Assembly (NCBI RefSeq): GCF_014645535.1
Contig: NZ_BMLX01000004.1
Location: 124,001 to 188,000, forward strand
Direction: 5' to 3'
DNA from: Silvimonas iriomotensis
GTDB lineage: Bacteria; Pseudomonadota; Gammaproteobacteria; Burkholderiales; Chitinibacteraceae
Length of the DNA stretch: 64,000 nucleotides
Below the pieces are notes generated by a model. It did not search any database. It was given only the letters and a program-made list of their open reading frames with translations, and had not been told where the DNA came from. Within the stretch, counting starts at the first letter, position 1. Every line of letters starts with the position of its first letter. Both the position numbers and the translations under genes were made by a program. Below, piece after piece: positions 8,982-16,982 of the stretch.

Positions 8982-9321
8982 TTCGTTCTCCCCGGTCGAT
9001 CCATTGCAAAAAACAAGCGCCTCGACTGATGCGAGGTCTCCAAAGGCAATGAATTATCTTAGGCAGACATGCCAATTTGTGCCTGGGAGCCAAGAGGGCA
9101 GATGAGGATTATTCGACCACGCAGACAAGCCAGGGCCGATGGGCAACGGGACGATTGGTGTGGCAGCAATGGGTGGGGGAGCAGACGTTGAGGAACTGAA
9201 GTCGCCATGTCTGCTTCGGCCGATTTGCCGCCAGCCCCAACCCACTGTGGGTAGCTAGTCGGCCAAAGCAGCCATCACAATACCAATATGGAATGGCTGC
9301 TCTTGGTCACATACCCGCGTT
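8982..9321. other. Gene-free region with dispersed repeats
   Basis: I see no gene. Bases 9120-9290 are repeat-like sequence that includes the exact inverted partner of 1721-1748. The first bases probably contain the promoter of the DUF1254 cluster, though no clear -35/-10 pair stands out. Confidence 0.5.
9209..9236 (-). repeat. 28-bp dispersed repeat, copy 2
   Basis: This is a perfect 28-bp inverted copy of 1721-1748, 7.5 kb away. A second, weaker relative (GTCGGCCAAAGCAGCC) follows at about 9259-9275. Confidence 0.75.
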
Positions 9322-10173
9322 TTATTTGAGCGCGTTTGAGATCATCGCCGCCAAAACCGCCGTTTGATGGCCGATCAAACTGCTGAGCTGATGTTGATCA
9401 TCAAACAAGGCTCCCTTGGCTGCGCCTGCATCGGAATCCGCCAGCACAAAGGCCAGGCCTTCCGGCAAACCACCTTCCAGTAACGCAGCGCGAAACTCGG
9501 CTTCTGGTAGATTGACGTAGGGAATTTCCTTGCCGGCCTGCGAACTCAATGCAGCTGCGAAATCGGTCAGTGTGTATGCCGTATCACCAGCCAGTTCGTA
9601 GACCTTTCCGCTTTGATCTTCCAGTGTCAGCACGATGGCCGCTGCTTCGGCGTAGTCTGCACGAGCAGCAGAGGCAATCTTGCCTTCCCCGGCGGAGCCT
9701 ATGTACGCACCATGCTGAAGTGCCACCGGAATGCTGGCGAGATAGTTTTCGGTATACCAGCCATTGCGCAGCATCACATAAGGCACGCCCGATGCCTTGA
9801 GATACGCCTCGGTTTCGCGGTGCTCACCCGCCAGGAACAGTGGCGATGTATCCAGGTGCAGCAGGCTGGTATAGGCCAGCAATGCGACGCCAGCCCGTTT
9901 GGCGGCGTCAATCACGTTCTGGTGCTGGGCAACACGCTGGCCGACTTCGCTGGAAGAAATCAGCAGTAATCTGGTTGCACCCGCGAATGCAGCATCCAGT
10001 GAGGCAGGGTCAGAATAATCTGCCTGACGGACCTGAATGCCCTGCGCGGCAAGATCCGCTGCCCGTTCAGGTTGGCGTACGGCTGCGATGATTTGTGAAG
10101 CGGGAACATGCTTGAGTAGTGATGCAATCACGAGGCGGCCAAGCTGGCCGGTTGTGCCGGTAACGACAAACAT
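9322..10173 (-). CDS. qorB: NAD(P)H:quinone oxidoreductase 2, QorB-like atypical SDR
   Basis: The 283-residue protein follows E. coli QorB (YtfG) closely through its length. The N-terminal nucleotide-binding motif is TGTTGQLGRLVI and shared stretches include LLLISSSEVGQR, AYTSLLHLDTSPL, LRNGWYTENYLASIP and KVYELAGDTAYTL. QorB reduces quinones with NADPH. ATG at 10173 lies just behind AGGAGT; longer in-frame starts have no ribosome-binding site. It is divergent from an HxlR-type regulator at 10258, the same arrangement as ytfG/ytfH in enterics. Confidence 0.9.
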   Translation of the reverse strand: MFVVTGTTGQLGRLVIASLLKHVPASQIIAAVRQPERAADLAAQGIQVRQADYSDPASLDAAFAGATRLLLISSSEVGQRVAQHQNVIDAAKRAGVALLAYTSLLHLDTSPLFLAGEHRETEAYLKASGVPYVMLRNGWYTENYLASIPVALQHGAYIGSAGEGKIASAARADYAEAAAIVLTLEDQSGKVYELAGDTAYTLTDFAAALSSQAGKEIPYVNLPEAEFRAALLEGGLPEGLAFVLADSDAGAAKGALFDDQHQLSSLIGHQTAVLAAMISNALK

Positions 10174-10257
10174 AATGAAGACTCCTGGTCGAAATTGGTG
10201 AGCGACCAGACTATCGCTTATACTAACTAAATGTAAGTACGCACCTGGAAGTAAGTG
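10174..10257. promoter_or_regulatory. Divergent promoter/operator region qorB-qorR
   Basis: This 84-bp gap must hold both promoters. It contains a repeated TAAGTA-like element (ACTAAATGTAAGTACG and GGAAGTAAGTGA), plausible half-sites for the HxlR regulator encoded next to it. Binding is inferred from the layout. Confidence 0.5.
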
Positions 10258-10659
10258 ATGCATAACCAAGACCAGTTTGAGTCAGAAACCAAGCCCAGCC
10301 TTGTTGAACAGCTGATTCAGGGCAACCTGCTGGATGAAAATTGTCCTTCGCGGGAAGTGCTCAAACACGTGACGAGCCGTTGGGGCGTTTTAATCCTGGT
10401 GGTCCTGCTCAGAGACACTCATCGTTTCAGCGACTTGAGACGCAAGATCGGCGGCGTGAGTGAAAAGATGCTGGCGCAGACACTCCAGTGGCTGGAGCAG
10501 GATGGCTTCGTGCTTCGCGTGGCCTACCCGGTTATTCCGCCCCATGTGGAATATTCTTTGACGCCGCTGGGTCAGGAAGTCGCCAGACATGTGCAGACCC
10601 TGGCTGACTGGATCGAATTCAAGTTGCCGGAAATTCAGGCGGGCAAGCAACCGGCCTGA
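10258..10659 (+). CDS. qorR: HxlR-family transcriptional regulator (YtfH/QorR-like)
   Basis: The protein has the HxlR winged-helix fold: conserved Cys in LLDENCPSREVLKHVTSRWG, the recognition helix region RRKIGGVSEKMLAQTLQWLE and the wing RVAYPVIPPHVEYSLTPLG. Members with this Cys often sense electrophiles such as quinones or formaldehyde. Its divergent partner is a quinone reductase, so local control of qorB is likely. GTG at 10255 and ATG at 10258 are both possible starts. Confidence 0.88.
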   Translation: MHNQDQFESETKPSLVEQLIQGNLLDENCPSREVLKHVTSRWGVLILVVLLRDTHRFSDLRRKIGGVSEKMLAQTLQWLEQDGFVLRVAYPVIPPHVEYSLTPLGQEVARHVQTLADWIEFKLPEIQAGKQPA

Positions 10660-10677
10660 TGCAGCATCAAAAACGCT

Positions 10678-11073
10678 TCAGCCTCGTACTGGTGGCTCCG
10701 GCGGAGACGCACTCTGCAAAGACGGAGCCAGTGGCAGATTCAATGCTTCACAAAGCTGTCGGATTGAACTCACGGAGCCCTGTATTTCAAGCAGGGTCCG
10801 TTCCAGAAGCTGGCCAGTAAAGCTGCACTCATCGATCGCAAGCTGCGCTTTTTTCAACAGATGCTCAGCTTGCCTGAGCACCCGGGTGGTCGAAGCCGGC
10901 ATGCCGGGCTCGGCAGACTTCAGGATCGCATCAAGATCTGCCAGCGTCGCGTTGAGATTGTCCCAGATCGTTTTATTGCGTTGATGCTCCACATGCAGTT
11001 CCTTGGTGGCCCAGAAATGCCTCAACACCAGGATGCCGATCGACACGACGAGCAAGACCACAATCCAGACCAT
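10678..11073 (-). CDS. Small membrane-anchored protein of unknown function
   Basis: Starting at ATG 11073 (GAGGAG upstream), the 131-residue product opens with one membrane helix (MVWIVVLLVVSIGILVLRHF) and continues as a charged, helix-rich domain (KELHVEHQRNKTIWDNLNAT and LLKKAQLAIDE) likely to form a coiled coil. I do not recognise the family. It follows a lipoprotein gene by 65 nt on the same strand, so the two may share a transcript. Confidence 0.6.
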   Translation of the reverse strand: MVWIVVLLVVSIGILVLRHFWATKELHVEHQRNKTIWDNLNATLADLDAILKSAEPGMPASTTRVLRQAEHLLKKAQLAIDECSFTGQLLERTLLEIQGSVSSIRQLCEALNLPLAPSLQSASPPEPPVRG

Positions 11074-11138
11074 TGCAATGCTCCTCAGCGGGTCGAGCAA
11101 GAACCAGGCATCCGGGATTTCGAGAAAGTACGGTTCAC

Positions 11139-11771
11139 TCACGAGGCGTGTTCGTATGCCATCGCGGCACAGTGGTCTCCGTGGATGCACGTCACCACCG
11201 GCGCCTGTTTTCCCGACAACAACGTGTCTACAAGCTGGGCCAGTCTGGTGACGGTATCGCGCCAGTCGTCCGAGAGGCCGTGCTCTTCGAAACTGGCGGC
11301 GCTGAGCAATACGCCATCCCGTTTGAGTGTCAGAGACGCGCTGGCCAGCGATGGCGGAGTGAGCGCGGTATTGCCCTGCTGTGCCGGATGCAGAATCGCC
11401 GCATAGGTCAACTCGGCGCAGCCGTGGGGCGCGGTGCCGCGCATATAGACCCGGCTCACCAGGCCGTAGTCATCCAGCAGTTGCTGCAAGGCGGGTACAA
11501 AATCCGGAATGGACACGTCTTCATTCCAGCTGATACAGACCTCTTTCAAGGGCAGGTGGGGCTGCACCTCTCTGGATGCCGGGTGTCGCCCCGGCATCGA
11601 GCTGGTGAGTGCTGCGAGGCTGTCGGTCGCGGAGTTATACAAGTGGGTCAGCCCATCCGGAGTCACGAGTCCACCACAAGCGCTGGTCATGCATGACATG
11701 GCCAATAGCGCGAGATATCGCAAGGTAGTGTTGAGTCGGTGGTATCGCGGGTGACGGCACATACTCGGCAT
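11139..11771 (-). CDS. Putative lipoprotein, Sbal_3080-like
   Basis: With ATG at 11771 the N-terminus runs into a lipoprotein signal (LRYLALLAMSCMTSAC|GG, lipobox TSAC). The C-terminal 130 residues (KEVCISWNEDVSIPDFVPAL, CAELTYAAIL, SLTLKRDGVLLSAASF) resemble small periplasmic lipoproteins of the Sbal_3080 type, in which an induced-pair Cys and an LTY(T)A strand recur. No enzymatic residue is apparent. It is followed by the membrane-anchored gene at 10678. Confidence 0.6.
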   Translation of the reverse strand: MPSMCRHPRYHRLNTTLRYLALLAMSCMTSACGGLVTPDGLTHLYNSATDSLAALTSSMPGRHPASREVQPHLPLKEVCISWNEDVSIPDFVPALQQLLDDYGLVSRVYMRGTAPHGCAELTYAAILHPAQQGNTALTPPSLASASLTLKRDGVLLSAASFEEHGLSDDWRDTVTRLAQLVDTLLSGKQAPVVTCIHGDHCAAMAYEHAS

Positions 11772-11846
11772 GGATTGACCTGCAGACGGTTCGACAGCGC
11801 AATCACTGCAGCCAGATTTAGAGCCCAATCTGGCTGCGCTCCCGGC

Positions 11847-12692
11847 TTAGAAGTTGTAGTTGGTGAAGACGCCGTAGGTCATCTGGTTCTTCTTTTCTAC
11901 AATCGGGCTGTCGCCGACATCGCCAGGCAGGCGAGTTGCACCGATGCGGGCACCCAGGGTCCAGTTTTTGTCCAGCTGGTACATCGCCCCGACCGAGAAC
12001 CGGATTGCCGCGAGGCCAGCGCCCGGCGTGTATTCAGCCAGTCCGGAACGGGCGCTGTCTTCGGCGGTCACGCCGTAGAAGGTCTGGTTGTTCTTGCTGC
12101 TACCCCAGGTCACGCCGGGACCAGCAGACAGGGTGAGCTGTTCAGTTACCTGGTATCTGCCCAGTGCATCCAGGGTCGCGGTCGTGCCCTGACCCTTGCC
12201 GCCGACATCCTGCGTGGCGGAACCCACCACCGAAAGCCAGTCGAGGTTATAGCTCGCAAAGAAAGTCGCATGCGCCGTGCGTTCAACATCGGGCAGGCCC
12301 GTCAGGCGCGCATCATCGGATGACTTGCGGGGTTTGACCAGGTCAGCGGAGAGCGCAACGCCAACGCGAAAGGTCTTGTCCCGATACAGATAGGCCCCAA
12401 TGCCAAACGGAACGTTGGCGTCGGGCACAGTGCCGAAAAAGTATCTGTCGTAGCGGACACCAATCAGGGGTGCGGGGACCACATGATTATCACTGGAGCC
12501 GGAGTATTTCGGGGCAACGAAAGCACCAAAACCCAGAGAGTAATGCAGGCCGTCATCAGGCAAGTCCTGAGGGGTTGCTGCCGTTGCAGCGACAGGGGCG
12601 CTACCTGTTGCTGCCTGTACCGCAGCGGTCGCCAGCAGCATCGCAAAAGGTGCGAGCCATCCGTTGCGCAAACCAGTTTTCTGAATAGCCAT
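11847..12692 (-). CDS. MipA/OmpV family outer-membrane protein
   Basis: ATG at 12692 has GGGAGAG at good spacing and gives a signal peptide (MAIQKTGLRNGWLAPFAMLL, cleavage after VQA). The mature part has the MipA/OmpV features: GLHYSLGFGAFVAPKYSGSS at the start, beta strands throughout, and a terminal aromatic MTYGVFTNYNF for barrel assembly. Family members act as porins or murein-associated scaffolds. It is divergent from a TetR gene, with an operator palindrome in the 257-nt intergenic region, so TetR control is probable. Confidence 0.85.
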   Translation of the reverse strand: MAIQKTGLRNGWLAPFAMLLATAAVQAATGSAPVAATAATPQDLPDDGLHYSLGFGAFVAPKYSGSSDNHVVPAPLIGVRYDRYFFGTVPDANVPFGIGAYLYRDKTFRVGVALSADLVKPRKSSDDARLTGLPDVERTAHATFFASYNLDWLSVVGSATQDVGGKGQGTTATLDALGRYQVTEQLTLSAGPGVTWGSSKNNQTFYGVTAEDSARSGLAEYTPGAGLAAIRFSVGAMYQLDKNWTLGARIGATRLPGDVGDSPIVEKKNQMTYGVFTNYNF

Positions 12693-12788
12693 GTTCTCTC
12701 CCAAAGAGTTTTGATAGCCCCGAGCGCTGGCAGGGTCGGAGACTGACAAGGGTGAATACGTGATGGAGTGTACGGAAAAATATTTAAA

Positions 12789-12817
12789 TTGGAAACCGTC
12801 TGGACGGTTTTTATAAT
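12789..12817 (+). promoter_or_regulatory. Promoter with embedded TetR operator
   Basis: The plus strand has TTGGAA (12789-12794), a 17-bp spacer and a consensus TATAAT (12812-12817). The spacer is filled by a perfect inverted repeat, AAACCGTC-TG-GACGGTTT (12793-12810). A palindrome between -35 and -10 is a classic TetR operator position, implying autorepression of the TetR genes and control of the divergent mipA gene. Confidence 0.8.
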
Positions 12818-12949
12818 GTATCGGAAATCTGACTGGGAACCTGGCGAAATCGTTGAAAAATGCGCCGTCAGAGCAACCCCGATTAGGCCCCGGCAAGCCG
12901 CATCAGTTATGCTTGCACTCTTCTAGTGAAGTCATCTCAAGGACTGATT

Positions 12950-13537
12950 TTGGCGACGAGGCAGGAGCGCTCAGAGCAAACCCGACGGGCGATTGTCAAA
13001 GCCGCGCTTACCGTTCTGGGGCGTGATGGCGCGGCAAGACTGACGTTCGGTTCGGTTGCCCGGGAAGCCGGTCTCAGCAAGGGGGCAGTCACGCGCCATT
13101 TCCCTTCCCGGAAAGACCTGTTGCAAGGCATCCTGGCATTCCGCGCGGAAACCTTCCGTTCGTTCCGCAATGACTTTGCTGCCACGCAGTCGCCAGATGA
13201 GACTCAGCCCTTTACCGTGCGGCAAATCGCGACGATGCGGGAAATGGTGGAGAACTCCCGCTCTCCGGCGCGTGCGGTCTTTTCAGCATTAATGGAGACC
13301 CCTGAAGCCATGCAGGAAATGGGCAAGCGCATTGCGTCCAGTCTGGCTAAAACGCAGGCTGAAACGACCGACGCTGAACTGGCCCATCTGCGCTGGGCGG
13401 CCGGTTGGGGGGTTGGGTTGTTGAGCGTCTTTGGACTCTCCCCCTTCTCCGAAGCGGAACGCGGCCAGTTGTTCGACAAACTCAGCGACAACGAACTCTG
13501 GCGCCGGCTGGAAAAACCGGTTGAACCGAACCAGTAA
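12950..13537 (+). CDS. TetR-family transcriptional repressor (first of tandem pair)
   Basis: The N-terminal helix-turn-helix is clear: RRAIVKAALTVLGRDGAARL, SVAREAGLSKGAVTRHFPSR. A TTG start at 12950 follows AAGGA with correct spacing; a GTG at 12926 is possible but lacks a site. The ligand domain (TDAELAHLRWAAGWGVGLLS) resembles the TetR_C_37-like type found beside efflux and porin genes. It is followed 47 nt later by a paralogue with the same domain order, and preceded by a palindromic operator. Confidence 0.88.
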   Translation: MATRQERSEQTRRAIVKAALTVLGRDGAARLTFGSVAREAGLSKGAVTRHFPSRKDLLQGILAFRAETFRSFRNDFAATQSPDETQPFTVRQIATMREMVENSRSPARAVFSALMETPEAMQEMGKRIASSLAKTQAETTDAELAHLRWAAGWGVGLLSVFGLSPFSEAERGQLFDKLSDNELWRRLEKPVEPNQ

Positions 13538-13584
13538 TTTCAGAGCACATTCTTCTTCACAGCCAACGCAATCACACCATCACC

Positions 13585-14139
13585 ATGGATAACGCCACCC
13601 GTTCAGAGCAGTCACGACTGAAAGCCATCAAAGCGGCCCTCGCCATTTTGACGCGCGACGGTGTAGGTGCGCTCACCTTTGACGCCTTGGCCAGCGAAAG
13701 CGGCCTGAGCAAGGGTGGATTACTCCATCAATTTTCGACGAAGGAAGAGTTGCTCGGCGCACTGCTGGATTACCGCCAGCAATTCATCAAGGAAACGGTA
13801 TATAGCCAGGCTGCCGAAGTCTCTGACCAAGAACCTGTCCTTCATGGCCATCTCTCCGCATTGAAAGGGTTATCTGGCGGTGAAACCAAGCCGGTGAATT
13901 TATCCTTTCTGGCCGCCCTGGTGCAGGCACCGGAGCTGCTTCAGCAAGTTCTTGATGACCATGCCGAAGCCTTGACTCAAATCCGGTCTGAGGCAACAGA
14001 TGCCGACGTGGCTTCGTTGCGCTGGCTGGCAGCTTCCGGATTGATGTTCATGGACTTGCTTGGCTGGGTTCCGCTGCCGGATGAGCAAGGCAATACGTTA
14101 TTCGAGCGGCTCAACGACACGTCGGCTTGGACGCTCTAA
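13585..14139 (+). CDS. TetR-family transcriptional repressor (second of tandem pair)
   Basis: This paralogue of the preceding gene has helix-turn-helix ALASESGLSKGGLLHQFSTK and the matching C-terminal segment ATDADVASLRWLAASGLMFM. The two proteins align end to end, so they arose by duplication. They may form heterodimers or bind different sites. ATG at 13585 is the only sensible start. Confidence 0.88.
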   Translation: MDNATRSEQSRLKAIKAALAILTRDGVGALTFDALASESGLSKGGLLHQFSTKEELLGALLDYRQQFIKETVYSQAAEVSDQEPVLHGHLSALKGLSGGETKPVNLSFLAALVQAPELLQQVLDDHAEALTQIRSEATDADVASLRWLAASGLMFMDLLGWVPLPDEQGNTLFERLNDTSAWTL

Positions 14140-14423
14140 AAGCCTGCTTTGCGCGGCGAATCGGGCCGGTATTTGTAGCCACTACGAGGTCTGCTTCGCT
14201 CCCCATACCAGCCGATTCCACGGGAGGCTGCAAACGGCGGCTTTGGCCGAAAAGCTGACAGCAACCTGGAGAGACGCCCCTGGTCAGAACCAGATCCCAG
14301 CCTCTGGAAGAATCGCTCCAGCTTCCAAAACCTGCAATAACCTTAAATAGCTCAAATCGAAACTCACCGCGCGGCGAACCAGAATCCACATCCCGAAGAT
14401 CGCAACCATCGGCGCGACAAAAA
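14140..14423. other. Gene-free region with degenerate repeats
   Basis: No gene is seen. Bases 14,146-14,275 contain degenerate repeat-family sequence (GAGGTCTGCTTCGCTCC and GCGGCTTTGGCCGAAAAGC). Confidence 0.45.
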
Positions 14424-14453
14424 GAAAAGCCCCTGCCAGGCAGGGCTCTTTCT
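14424..14453. terminator. Rho-independent terminator
   Basis: A stem AAGCCCCTGCC/GGCAGGGCTCTT is flanked by A-rich and T-rich runs. It can act on the minus strand for the old gloA end and on the plus strand for the TetR pair. Confidence 0.7.
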
Positions 14454-14468
14454 TTACTTGTCGATTAG
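14454..14468 (-). pseudogene. gloA: Possible detached 3' tail of gloA
   Basis: On the minus strand these bases read CTA ATC GAC AAG TAA (Leu-Ile-Asp-Lys-stop) and run straight into a terminator. This is what the end of a gloA gene (…IELI-x-K-stop) should look like. It has the same strand as the truncated gloA head at 20,352 and lies at the far edge of the AT-rich island. The match is only four codons and is therefore tentative. Confidence 0.3.
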
Positions 14469-14565
14469 CGCATGTGCGGGGGCCGGGAGTTGCAATCCGG
14501 TCATAGATGCGGGAGCAGCGACCACAGAGTTAAACGATGTGCTGGGGGTGTCTGCCAAAGAGAGG

Positions 14566-14970
14566 TCACGGCGCACCACAGGCAGGCAGTGCCCTGGATA
14601 TTTCGTTGTCGTAGCACTGCCCGGTATATCGATAACCTTTCTTCAGCATGCATCGCTGCCAGTTATCAAACAGCCTGGAATACGCTGCCCTGTCGTCCTC
14701 CCGCGGTTGCTGCTCTTTTTGTATCCGGTCCTGGCTGAACGCAATGCCATCAGGATATGGCACTGTTTCGAGAAGGTCTGAACCGCAGGTTCGGGAGTCC
14801 ATCCGTCTGCTTTCTGGAGTTACATCCGCCTTGGCCCACTGCAGCAAATAGGGGCGCGCATTGATCAATGCCTCGACATCTTTGCCCGTCGCGATGAAGC
14901 ATCCGCCGGGACAGCACCCGGCGAGCAAAATACCAAGAACACACATGCAGCAGAAACAGATCAGCTTCAT
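14566..14970 (-). CDS. Cys-rich small lipoprotein coupled to the recombinase trio
   Basis: The ATG at 14970 overlaps the TAA of the preceding recombinase gene (TAATG) and uses that gene's GAGGAG codons as its ribosome-binding site, so translation is coupled. The 134-residue product has a lipoprotein signal (MKLICFCCMCVLGILLAGC) with unusually many Cys. Its mature region is short and polar, with spaced Cys (RTCGSDLL, NWQRCMLKKGYRYTGQCYDN) that could form disulfides in the periplasm. The family is unknown to me. A membrane lipoprotein is an odd partner for DNA recombinases; it may be island cargo or a true module member. Confidence 0.65.
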   Translation of the reverse strand: MKLICFCCMCVLGILLAGCCPGGCFIATGKDVEALINARPYLLQWAKADVTPESRRMDSRTCGSDLLETVPYPDGIAFSQDRIQKEQQPREDDRAAYSRLFDNWQRCMLKKGYRYTGQCYDNEISRALPACGAP

Positions 14971-16982
14971 TATTTCGGCTCCTCCCACACTGGGATCAAT
15001 TGGTAACGAGCTAAAAAGTGGGCGTCAAAATCAGAAAGCTGCATGCTTGCCGACTCCAGACTGAACGAGTTGTCGTAGGTGGCAACACTCAGCACCATCT
15101 GACCAAAGAAAAGCAGGAAGCCAACATCAACAAGGCTACGGCGGATGACCTCGTTGGTAAGAGTCGCTGAACCGCAGGTAAGACAGGCCACCACTGAGCG
15201 CATAGCTCGTTCTGTGCAAACACCAACTTTAGAGCACCCGCCCAAAAACGTTTCTTGATAGGCCATCAAGCCTTTGCGAAAGGCATTGAGCACATCTTGT
15301 CTGGACTGTGTTGAGATTGCCCACCCTTCAGTAAAGAGATTGTGCCGAAGCCATAGGGCATAGGGCCCGTAAACGGGTTCGTCAGAGTCAGCAACGTCTT
15401 TTAAAAACTTCAAACCCTCCGCCAGCGGCTGCTCATCTTGATAAAGATGACAGAAATGCCCGGGATCAATTGCAAGAATCCGCTTCGCGTGAACGCTACC
15501 CCTTCCGTAGTACTCAGACATGGCGATTTCCATGTGATTGTATTGCACGGTGATACTCGAGATGCCGACAAGCCCCGAGTTTGTCCCGTATACAGCCAAT
15601 GAGCGCCTAAGTTGTGTCGATGCTGTCGGCCATGGATTCCCAACCTTGTAAAGTGGATCCTCATGCCAGGCACGAAAAGGATCAATAGATTCAAGCTCTT
15701 CAATGTCCTCTTCTCGAATGACCGGACAAAGTAAATTGAAGCATTCGCTATCTCGTTTTGCCCGTAAAACTCCCGGATTAATATTGGTTCCACGATCTTT
15801 ATTAGGGTGGCCATTTCTACACGCCCAAACCATTGAAGGGAAAAGAAACCAGCGATCTTCTGGAATTGTTATACCCGAAGGGTTGTAGCGGTAAATCAGT
15901 TCCGAAATTTCCTGAGCATATCTAATAGCTCGCATACCAATTGGTGAGGTGACCCATGAAACTAACTCAATCGGCTCTCCCTTTTCACGCTTCTTGGCAG
16001 GTATTCCATCAATAAGGCAAAATATATTTGCGCCATTTCTTTCTGTTCTTGCACAATTGTAATTGAGATAAGAAATTTCGCTGCCTCTGGCGCCCGAGAA
16101 TATATGTAAAATAGCTTTGCACATCAATTGGATGTCGGAGGCTATTTTTCTTAGTCCACCAATAACTTCTCGGATATTCTTGTCGCGGAAGTAGAGCCTA
16201 AGTTCATTGCTCATCATGTCTTCAAGCTCAGGTGTTGGGTAGTATGTAATTCCCATATCGTGAGCGATTGTTCTTTGGCTTGTTTTATTGCGGCCATACA
16301 CAGGATTGCTGAGCGCATTTTTAAGGTGCTCTATAAATTCAGCACGGATCCCATCGTAACGATCAAATTCTTGAACTAGATCAGATATCAATAATAAATA
16401 AATGCGTGCAGGAACGGGAGGGGTTTGTTGTTCAGATTTCCATGATGCAATATATTGAACTATCCTCTTTTCAAATTTAGTTTCAAAAACAGCAAAGCCT
16501 GTTGACGTTTCTCCGAATTCACGTAGCAGACGAATGAAATTAAGGAGTGCAGACGCAATATAGTTGTGCTTTTTAAAAAGATCTTCGACTAAAGTGTGGT
16601 TTTTCAAAATATCAGATGGCAGACAGCCTGATTCGAAAGATTCTAACGCAAGCAATCTAATATAGAGGCTAAACTTTAGGATGACATCGATAGAGCGGCG
16701 ATCTTTTTGAGATTTGAAATATATATAAATTAATTTTTTTGATTGAGTGATAATATTTTTTTGAAAAGTATCTTGGTTTTTTTTATCCCAGTAATCGAAT
16801 TTTATAACGGTGTGTTTTTTTCGTCTGTGAAGTTCGGTCAAATTCCAGGAAATATCGTTATATCTGACCGCTACGCCCGAGTTGAGGTTTTCGTACACGA
16901 TTGGATTGCTTTCTTCTAAATTGTCAAATCGTTCGAGGAGAAAGTCCCTTTTTTTTAATTCTGCATTCCATGATCGTGTCAT
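14970..16982 (-). CDS. Large tyrosine-recombinase-type integrase (third of trio)
   Basis: I choose ATG at 16982 because it overlaps the upstream stop as ATGA. The 670-residue protein has the catalytic fold in its middle: Arg in FSGARGSEISYL, a Lys/Arg-rich strand (PAKKREKGEPIEL), an HxxR-like box as STQLRRSLAVYG (first His replaced by Gln/Thr), then NHMEIAMSEYYGRG with candidate His and Tyr. The C-terminus carries a Cys cluster (GGCSKVGVCTERAM, VACLTCGSA) that may bind zinc. Low GC and many rare codons mark it as acquired. It works presumably with the two preceding recombinases in integration of the island. Confidence 0.72.
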   Translation of the reverse strand: MTRSWNAELKKRDFLLERFDNLEESNPIVYENLNSGVAVRYNDISWNLTELHRRKKHTVIKFDYWDKKNQDTFQKNIITQSKKLIYIYFKSQKDRRSIDVILKFSLYIRLLALESFESGCLPSDILKNHTLVEDLFKKHNYIASALLNFIRLLREFGETSTGFAVFETKFEKRIVQYIASWKSEQQTPPVPARIYLLLISDLVQEFDRYDGIRAEFIEHLKNALSNPVYGRNKTSQRTIAHDMGITYYPTPELEDMMSNELRLYFRDKNIREVIGGLRKIASDIQLMCKAILHIFSGARGSEISYLNYNCARTERNGANIFCLIDGIPAKKREKGEPIELVSWVTSPIGMRAIRYAQEISELIYRYNPSGITIPEDRWFLFPSMVWACRNGHPNKDRGTNINPGVLRAKRDSECFNLLCPVIREEDIEELESIDPFRAWHEDPLYKVGNPWPTASTQLRRSLAVYGTNSGLVGISSITVQYNHMEIAMSEYYGRGSVHAKRILAIDPGHFCHLYQDEQPLAEGLKFLKDVADSDEPVYGPYALWLRHNLFTEGWAISTQSRQDVLNAFRKGLMAYQETFLGGCSKVGVCTERAMRSVVACLTCGSATLTNEVIRRSLVDVGFLLFFGQMVLSVATYDNSFSLESASMQLSDFDAHFLARYQLIPVWEEPK

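Noticed and set aside
14458-14781. 107-codon plus-strand frame over the lipoprotein gene end
   Set aside because: No ribosome-binding site, low-complexity composition, and it overlaps a well-supported minus-strand gene.
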